In this document: piece after piece, positions 45,467-64,000 of the stretch
How the letters are laid out: every line of letters begins with the position of its first letter
Position numbering within the stretch: the first letter of the stretch is position 1
Origin: Amorphochlora amoebiformis
Taxonomy: Eukaryota > Cercozoa > Chlorarachniophyceae
Direction: 5' to 3'
NCBI GenBank assembly: GCA_054601695.1
Contig: BAAHQB010000033.1
Location: forward strand, 1,079,587-1,143,586
DNA length: 64,000 nt
Notes under the pieces: generated by a model
The model's input: the letters and a program-made list of their open reading frames with translations, nothing else
The model's database searches: none
What the model was told of the DNA's origin: nothing
Position numbers and translations under genes: made by a program

Positions 45467-45797
45467 CGATAGATATGCGAAGTCGATAGATATCTAATAT
45501 ATCAAGAATAAGATATCGTACGGAACTATCAAAAGCGTGACAAACTGCTCAGTCACACAATGGTCGTTCTCCTGGAACGCCAAGACCAGGAGAAGAAGGA
45601 ACAAAATTTCTGTGAGTACATCGGATGCGTGTGATTGTTTTCACTGAATTAATGGATAAGGAATGGTCTGCACAGGTCCAGTTCGCATGAAAGATTCTGG
45701 GCAGTATTAATAAAATGTTCATATAAAAAATTTTAGAATTCATATGCATGTGTGTTGTGTACGTATATATGTGTATATCTTATATCTACTATCTAGA

Positions 45798-45834
<37 letters not shown>

Positions 45835-45856
45835 TATATTTATACATTGATACATA

Positions 45857-45919
<63 letters not shown>

Positions 45920-46305
45920 TATATATGTGTATGTATATGAATATATAAAATCGGTTCCGAGCGTGGCCAATATTAGTATATTACCAGGATTATGACTCAT
46001 TTATGAGTTGGATCTAGAGGAATCTACCTAGTACATATAGTCTACACTGCGGCCCGTATGAATTAACTTGATATGTAGACATTCAATGACTACTGCACGC
46101 CGCAGAATCACTAGAATCACTAGAATCATTCAGTGCTCTCGCGTACATCACGGTACATGAGCTAGTTCTAGTCTGTACTAGTTGTAGGCTACTGACTCTA
46201 GTGAGTCGTGACTAGTGGATTATAATTATTTATCATATGCATAGGTCATTCTGTGAGGACTAAAATTCATCGATAGATCGATACTGGTGGCAAGTCTTGC
46301 TCAAC
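45467..46305. other. Intergenic region between the EEP gene and VPS52 (tandem, same strand)
   Basis: This 839 bp stretch must hold the VPS52 promoter and the 3' end of the upstream EEP gene. It has a TA-repeat block at about 45800-45935 and a CTAG-rich block at about 46010-46220 next to the EEP stop codon. No coding exon is visible. Confidence 0.5.
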
Positions 46306-46484
46306 TTACAATTTGCCTTTGATCTTAAGCGTAGCAGTTATTGGAATGTGATCGCTCGGCTGATTCCCATCTGGGTACGACTCAGAGTTTGAAACCGTTT
46401 CCTCCCTGAGTTTACAAATATATTATTGTATATAAACGTATACAATATTGCATCAAATACATATTTATACATCTATATATGTAT

Positions 46485-46523
<39 letters not shown>

Positions 46524-46819
46524 CTGTAATATCATGCCCATGTACATGTTTGTACTTGTATGTGCCTATACATGTATTGCAAGCATATATGTGACTGAAA
46601 AATATGGACAATTTAAATGGTTTACTTGGTCGGAGTTTCGGATACATCGATGACTTGGAAGTGGTCGGATATGAATATATAGTCGAGACAGTCGATGAAT
46701 TCTATGAGCTTGCCTTTTCGATATTTAATGTATATACGTATGTATAATACATGCAAATATATATTCTTGAAGAAATCTACAAAAATATATATTATATATT
46801 TTTATATATACATATACAT

Positions 46820-46862
<43 letters not shown>

Positions 46863-46999
46863 GTGTATATAAGTTATACTGATTATATTCACACACACAT
46901 TTAATATATATACACACAAATATGTATATGTATGTATATACACATATTTGTATATATATATATATATACAGTTATATAAATATATGTGGTGTTATATAT

Positions 47000-47085
<86 letters not shown>

Positions 47086-47218
47086 TATATGTAATATAGA
47101 CAAATATTTGTAAGCTCTCATATATGACCTCTGAATAAGCGACGTGCATAATTTGTGAATTCGGGCTCCTTTCCCATCTTGTCAGCGAAGGCGCTAAAAT
47201 ACATGTATATACACACAC

Positions 47219-47276
<58 letters not shown>

Positions 47277-47280
47277 TATG

Positions 47281-47311
<31 letters not shown>

Positions 47312-47408
47312 CATTAATATACATGTATGTACTCATATATATATATGTATATATACATGTTATATATGCACAATATTATATATATATATATATATGTCTA
47401 TATATATA

Positions 47409-47446
<38 letters not shown>

Positions 47447-47488
47447 ATATTTATATATATATATATACATATGGATATGCCTATATAT

Positions 47489-47553
<65 letters not shown>

Positions 47554-47651
47554 GTATATCATGATATATACATATATATATATATACATATATATTATAT
47601 ATATATTTATATGTATATACACACATATATATATATATAATATATTATGAT

Positions 47652-47718
<67 letters not shown>

Positions 47719-48392
47719 ATATATGTGTGTGTGAGGCTATTCAAGTTTGGATGAGGAGAGAGTTGGGTGGATAGGTAGGTCGAGATAGAGAAAGAGTTAC
47801 GAGAGGAGAGAAGGGTTCAAGACACAGAGACGAGTGAGAACGAAGAGGAGAGCAAGAAAGAAGGGAAGAGAGAGGGAGAGGGATGAGAGGCGAAAGGGGG
47901 AGGTGAAACGAATGAAGAGGGCAATTGGAGGAATATGATAGAGAGCCAACCTTCGCATGTTTGGAACCTGGAGTGGGAACATCGTCCTTTTGTCTATTTT
48001 CATGCTGACGTACCTATGAAGGTCTTAGAATAAGCGAAGCCCCCAATACATAACTTGAGATAATCGGCCTTCTAATCTTATTCAATCCAACCAATATCAT
48101 GGCCGTTGACTACCCAACCCTATCCCTAGCCCAACTCTAAACCAGCCCTAGCAGAAACCCTTAACTTGAGCCCAAATCCTAGCTGTAAGAGTAATTGAAC
48201 GCCTCCTAGAATAACTCCGAAGCCCCCCAATATTCAAGTTACAATTAGACCCAATCCTGACTTCGTAGGGACGTCACTCTTCCCGTCCATGACAAGGGTT
48301 TGATAGGAGGGCGTTTCGGGAGTCGAGTTGAAGTCTCCACAGAACACCACGCTAGACGTGTACAAGTGTGTATAATATACACATATAGATGG

Positions 48393-48430
<38 letters not shown>

Positions 48431-48454
48431 GTATATATTTAGATATAAACAGAT

Positions 48455-48496
<42 letters not shown>

Positions 48497-48524
48497 CACA
48501 CACATATATTTGTATATATATATA

Positions 48525-48561
<37 letters not shown>

Positions 48562-48717
48562 TATAATACCTATTCCATCGTACTAACACACAATAACATA
48601 CATGAATAGATATGTGTATATATGCATATATACATGTGTATAATACACACACACACATATATATATATATATATTTATAAATATATATGTATATAAATAT
48701 ATATGTATATATATATG

Positions 48718-48762
<45 letters not shown>

Positions 48763-49071
48763 TGAGGGATATAAAAGATATCCAATCAACTGGCAACCCT
48801 TTCATTACTGATAGCGAGAGGTGTTAAGATTTTGGGCTACTTACGGGCTCTTCTTGGCAAGTGACGCGACCTTCTTGCGTGCGAGGGCGGCGAGGGCCAC
48901 CATAATCTCCTCATCGTCAAACCGACACGGCATGTGATAGTTTGCGACGCTGTAGGGTTCAGGGTTTGAAAGGGAGGGAGATAGTTAAAGACACGACATT
49001 TCGTGTATACGTGCATTTTCATGATATAAACGTGAGATATTAAAAATACATGCATAGTTCCTTAAATTATA

Positions 49072-49121
<50 letters not shown>

Positions 49122-49163
49122 TATATACATATATGTATACATACCCACAAATTTAAATATAAT

Positions 49164-49200
<37 letters not shown>

Positions 49201-49230
49201 ACATATACATGTTTATATGTATACATTATA

Positions 49231-49264
<34 letters not shown>

Positions 49265-49365
49265 ACTATTATATATATTTATATGTATATATGTATATAT
49301 ATATATATATACATATATATGTAATATATTTATATATATATATATATGTGTATATATATACATAC

Positions 49366-49399
<34 letters not shown>

Positions 49400-49454
49400 G
49401 TATTTAAATGTGTATGTGTATCTGTATTTATACATCTAAACATATATATATGTG

Positions 49455-49522
<68 letters not shown>

Positions 49523-50663
49523 CATACAATATTTAAATGTGCATGTATCTATCTTAATACATTTGAACATATGTTTATTTGTAAAAAACTGCACATAAAT
49601 AACTTTCATTCTAGTGCGAACATATACACACAATAGTCTCACCAGAAAGCAGTCTTCTTCTCGCGATCATAGAGCTTGACTTGTACTAGAACGTTGTGGA
49701 AGTCTCGCAATCTTTCCTCCTAATTAATCAGGATCACGGGATTGCTTGGGGTGAAGACACATCTCTCAGTCTACCAGGGTCTTATTCGCCTGCTTGGCGG
49801 CCCACGACGATGGTTCCCTCATCGTGTTTCCAAGTATCGTCGTCGCCGTGGCGCACACAAGAGTGGTCACTGTTGCCCGCGTAAGCATCCCGTTTGGGAC
49901 TAGAAGCGAAAGCGCCGTCGCCCCACAGGCCACCGCCGCACCTTTCCAGAACTGGGGTGTCCACATGCTAGGAAGAACGTCAAATTTGGACCATTTGTTC
50001 TTGTTCTTGTAAAAGTCGCGGCCTAGGCTTACACGTGAGGGTCGGACGAACTTGCACTCCTAAACGTGTTTAGGGTTGGGATTAGGGGTTAAGGACCATG
50101 TAGTTCACAAAATATAGAACAGGTGCAAAAATGTATTGAGGAAAGGGTCACAAGGATATCACACCGTCATCTTGAACCGTTTCCTGGGAAACGCAGTAGC
50201 AATCCCCATATGACCTACGTGTACGGACAGAAGTCTCATAATTTTCTCAACCCCTATAAATTACTGAGTATACCGGTGAAAGGACGAACGTTGTAATTAG
50301 AGGTGACCATATAATAATCGTTTTCGTCGAAAAATGCCAGAAACCTGCCTGCCCATCTCTCGGTCACCTCTTGGAGGCAAATCACAGCCTCATCCTCCAC
50401 AGCCTTGCGCAGGAGCTGAACACATGTAAACTCTCAACATTCAGAAAAAAGCCTGGTCCAGAATCAATAAGACTTTACCTTTAGAATCGCTTTGAAGCGA
50501 GTCTCTGCGTTGATATGCTTGGCGTCGGACTTAATGAAATCCTGTGGCTGAACAAAACCATAAAGAAAACCTCAGCCCTCCAAAATGACTAAACCCCTAC
50601 CGAAATTGACACCTTGCACAGGTTTGGGGCCAAGACATTGTAGCAGAACACTTTGACTTCCAT
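46306..50663 (-). CDS. EEP-superfamily hydrolase (CCR4/nocturnin-like endonuclease-exonuclease-phosphatase), 12 exons
   Basis: EEP enzymes hydrolyse phosphodiester or phosphate bonds with Mg2+; relatives include CCR4-type deadenylases, nocturnin, PDE12 and a plant family of unsettled substrate. Exons in order: 50663-50601, 50547-50479, 50415-50274, 50214-50165, 50059-49775, 49719-49643, 48949-48845, 48351-48262, 48013-47951, 47193-47129, 46701-46646, 46401-46306. They total 1161 nt, 386 aa plus TAA. Catalytic signatures are all present: N9 in YNVLAPNLC, Glu60 in CLQEV, H234 in NYHMPC, D270/N272 in GDFNST, D372-H373 in PSDH. The stretch [17 protein letters not shown] followed by CLDYIFI matches the plant-type EEP subgroup. 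Exon 5 (residues 109-203) is unusual: it carries two hydrophobic tracts (about 148-164 and 171-186) between the RPSR motif and the conserved helix. The start is the ATG opening the conserved first beta strand; no targeting sequence precedes it. The donors of exons 1, 8 and 11 were chosen by phase and family fit. Substrate unknown. Confidence 0.88.
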
Positions 50664-50896
50664 AACTCAGGATATCCCGTTCGTCTCGCCGGGATCGGGG
50701 GAAAGTGGGAGGAAGGGGGGCTTAGGCCGTCAACATGTCCTGCGGATGTCCCGTTTAGAATGGAGAGCAATGGTTTCACCTAAATACCATCACACTGTGT
50801 ATTACTTTGGGCGAAACCTTGTTGAAGATCACGACTGCGTGGTAGAACGGCCTCCAAGAGAAGACGGATCAAATAAACGCGCCAGACCCAGCAACA
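50664..50896. promoter_or_regulatory. Divergent promoter between the EEP gene and the Deg protease
   Basis: The start codons are separated by 233 bp in opposite directions, and the interval lacks TA microsatellite. No CACGTG box or clear TATA element is visible. A plus-strand frame is open across it, but it lacks the exon phases and family similarity of the real genes. Confidence 0.5.
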
Positions 50897-57853
<6,957 letters not shown>

Positions 57854-58819
57854 TGACTGATCGTCAAGTCAATGTTTCTCTTTGTTCAGGTAAAACACCC
57901 AATCCAAAGATTACGTAACATAGGGTTAACGTTGGGTTTGCTGTTCAGAGTGCAAAAAGTAGGATAATGAAAACATCCGAATAGTTTATTTTCTTATCTG
58001 TTTTCCTATGTGCGTAGTACATTACAAGATGAAGAACGGACCCTCAAGGTCTACACATATAAATACGAAAAGTGGCGACGTACAGCGTTTTACAGCTTCT
58101 GTGTACCTATATTCTGCCCTTCCTTCCCTTTAGTTTTTGTTGGATTATTTCTCCCTTTTTGTTTGTGATACATTGCTAAGTTTTTTGGGTTTGTTTTCAA
58201 GAAAAACATCTTAGTGTTTTTGTCTCTTGAAAATAATCTTGATCGAATTGCGACTCTGGTCAACTACAGAAATCTTATTAATTTTTCTTTCATTCTCTAA
58301 TTTTTCTGGTTGATCAAAAGAACAAAGTGATTTCGAAGATTGAGAAAAAAAGAGAAAAAATGAATTAGTAACCAACCAGATTGTACAGGCCGTCTTAGCA
58401 CTCACTCAATCCACGCAAGAGTTGGTTGGCAGTGATAATTGGAGACATTTGCTTTTTTCTATTAAATACCCCATTTTTTCTTGTTATTTCTCCGCTACAG
58501 CGTCTCGAACTAGAAAAATTCTTCCTCAATTCTTTTGCCCCACACATGGATTATGTATTCCTCGACTAGGAGAACTTGATGTAATTCTTTGATATCGAGT
58601 TCAAATTCCTTTTCTCGACGTTGGTTTGCGATGGTTTTCTGAATTTTCTTTTCTACATGACCTAGCGCACACATTTACTAATCTTTCGGCGATGTACAGT
58701 ACTGCGGCACTATATTGATTGTCATGTGCTGAAATTTAAAGTTCATGACTGAAGTTTAGTTACATGTGAATTTATTTATCTAGTTTTTTTGGACGGTACA
58801 CACAAGACGCACGCACATT

Positions 58820-58881
<62 letters not shown>

Positions 58882-59189
58882 CGAGATACATACCACTAAT
58901 ACAACTTTACAAGTGAATATATTCTTCATTGATGAATGAAAGTCGCATGTGTACACCACTAGCACTAGGTCTAGTAGGTACATGACTACAAATTAGTATA
59001 CAATGCATTGTTCATCGGGATATAATCTAGATAATCTAGAAAATACCTAGAATACTACATCTAGTACATGTACTGAGTGAGTCTTAGATCTAGAAGAAAT
59101 ATATCATAATAAATGTATCTTGTATGTATATCTAGTGTAAATACACATGTCACACACACACACTAGACACACACATATCATCAAGGGGT

Positions 59190-59236
<47 letters not shown>

Positions 59237-60182
59237 ATATATATATATATACATGTATCAATATATATATCACATATCTAGATATATACAATATGTCACG
59301 TGTTAGCTTGTCTAGCTTGTTGATTAGTATTGAAACCAGTATTGTAAAACAACCCGTATTGAAAAAACCTATGCACAGTTCAGCAAGACTGCCTTGCACT
59401 ACCGTGGACGACACGACATATTCATACGTACGATTTCAGGTTATATCATGCTATGTACTAGATGCAGGTGAACATACGTACGTACGTCGTGATGCGTACG
59501 TCATGATACCTAGATACGTACGTGAACGTACGTCGTGATACGTACGTCGTGATACATCACGAACGTCGTGAACGAACGTCGTGATACGTACGTGCGTACG
59601 TCTAGTAGAGTGAACTTGGCAAATTGAGTACGAGCTAGCATCCGGTCAGCATGGTACGTATTGAATAATTTGAATTGCAGCACATACCGTACATATCTAG
59701 ATATATACAGTATCAGGTAGTAGCACAAGGCACTACTTATTACTCCCAAGACCAAGAATAGTATGGAACTATCGAGCTCCCCGATGAAGCCAGCAACCAA
59801 CTGATTACGGGAGACTGCCGTGGACGGGCTTCCATCCATGAACTAGATGAAAGTGACAAGTCCTAGAAGTCGTGCAAGACTTCTCGAATTGATAGTTATT
59901 TCTACGATATTACTTAGTTACGTTTCACGTTCTAGACTGAGTTTACTAGTTTGGACGAGTTTGGAGCTTACAGATCATACCAAAGATTTGGTAAATATTC
60001 AACACTGTTACTAGTATTTATTACTACAAACATTGTCAAATTGAAGTTCAACTAACCGGTTGCTGGTATAAGTCTAACTTCTGGAATTTGCTAGGGTAAA
60101 GCGGCCTGTTTAATACGAAGACCGTGAACCACTGACCGAAAACTTTAAACATTACTGTCCACGAGGCAAGATGGCTCATAAC
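57854..60182. other. Intergenic region downstream of the Deg gene
   Basis: From 57854 to about 58800 the DNA is ordinary AT-rich sequence without microsatellite and without a recognisable exon. A TA run sits at 58822-58877, a CTAG-rich block at about 58960-59170, another TA run at about 59190-59270, and a palindromic ACGT cluster at 59473-59603. Non-repetitive sequence with more CTAG copies continues to about 60170. I see no gene. Confidence 0.55.
59473..59603. repeat. ACGT/CGTCGTGATACG irregular palindromic repeat cluster
   Basis: About 130 bp is built from TACGTACG and CGTCGTGATACG units in direct order, with one inverted piece (GATACATCACGAACG). It contains many ACGT palindromes and far more CpG than the flanks. 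Confidence 0.8.
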
Positions 60183-63647
<3,465 letters not shown>

Positions 63648-63736
63648 CTGTGACGTATATGTGTTGAAGTGTGCATGTTTATATAACTATGTACATGTAT
63701 ATATCTATATATATATATATATCCAAACATAACTAT

Positions 63737-63787
<51 letters not shown>

Positions 63788-63799
63788 TATGCATATACA

Positions 63800-63838
<39 letters not shown>

Positions 63839-63869
63839 TATTAATACATATATATAGAATATACATATA

Positions 63870-63935
<66 letters not shown>

Positions 63936-64000
63936 TCTATATATATATATGTATGTTTTTTACATATGACTCAGCTTACATATTATAAATTATACTCAGT

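Overview
This is a nuclear window from a single-celled eukaryote. It holds six spliced genes whose exons are very small (mostly 30-100 nt) and whose introns are packed with (TA)n/(TATG)n microsatellites. Almost none of the long 'open frames' here are genes: most are translations of TA repeats (Tyr/Ile strings). The genes appear only when the GC-richer islands are read as exons bounded by GT..AG (a few GC..AG) and joined in phase. Each of the four complete models below sums to a multiple of three with no internal stop, and all five named genes align along most of their length with known families.

Layout. 17-14060 (-): TYW1, the tRNA-wybutosine radical-SAM/flavodoxin enzyme, 25 exons, missing only its last exon beyond the left edge. 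14061-14378: divergent promoter with three CACGTG boxes. 14379-27845 (+): an Spp1/CFP1-type PHD-finger subunit of a COMPASS-like H3K4 methyltransferase complex, about 28 exons. 27846-29017: convergent intergenic DNA rich in CTAG. 29018-45466 (-): VPS52 of the GARP/EARP tethering complex, 40 exons, 725 aa. 46306-50663 (-): an endonuclease/exonuclease/phosphatase (EEP, CCR4/nocturnin-like) hydrolase, 12 exons, 386 aa. 50664-50896: short divergent promoter. 50897-57853 (+): a Deg/HtrA serine protease with PDZ domain, 21 exons, 504 aa. 57854-60182: intergenic DNA with CTAG-rich and ACGT-palindrome-rich blocks. 60183-63647 (-): three exons of an unrecognised gene that continues past the right edge.

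Organism. The Deg protease starts with what looks like a three-part presequence: an ER signal peptide, a Ser/Thr/Arg-rich transit-like segment, and an Arg-Arg-Arg plus hydrophobic thylakoid-transfer-like segment. By inference this suggests a photosynthetic protist with a complex (secondary) plastid. Degenerate TTAGGG-type sequences occur inside introns, not as a chromosome end. I cannot name the species.

The genes are housekeeping genes with no shared pathway: tRNA modification, chromatin, Golgi tethering, nucleic-acid or phosphoester hydrolysis, and plastid proteolysis. The unusual content is the gene architecture: TA-filled introns, CCCTAA-like motifs mostly on the sense strand of introns, fold-back elements, GC-AG introns, and local duplications that copied exon fragments inside VPS52.
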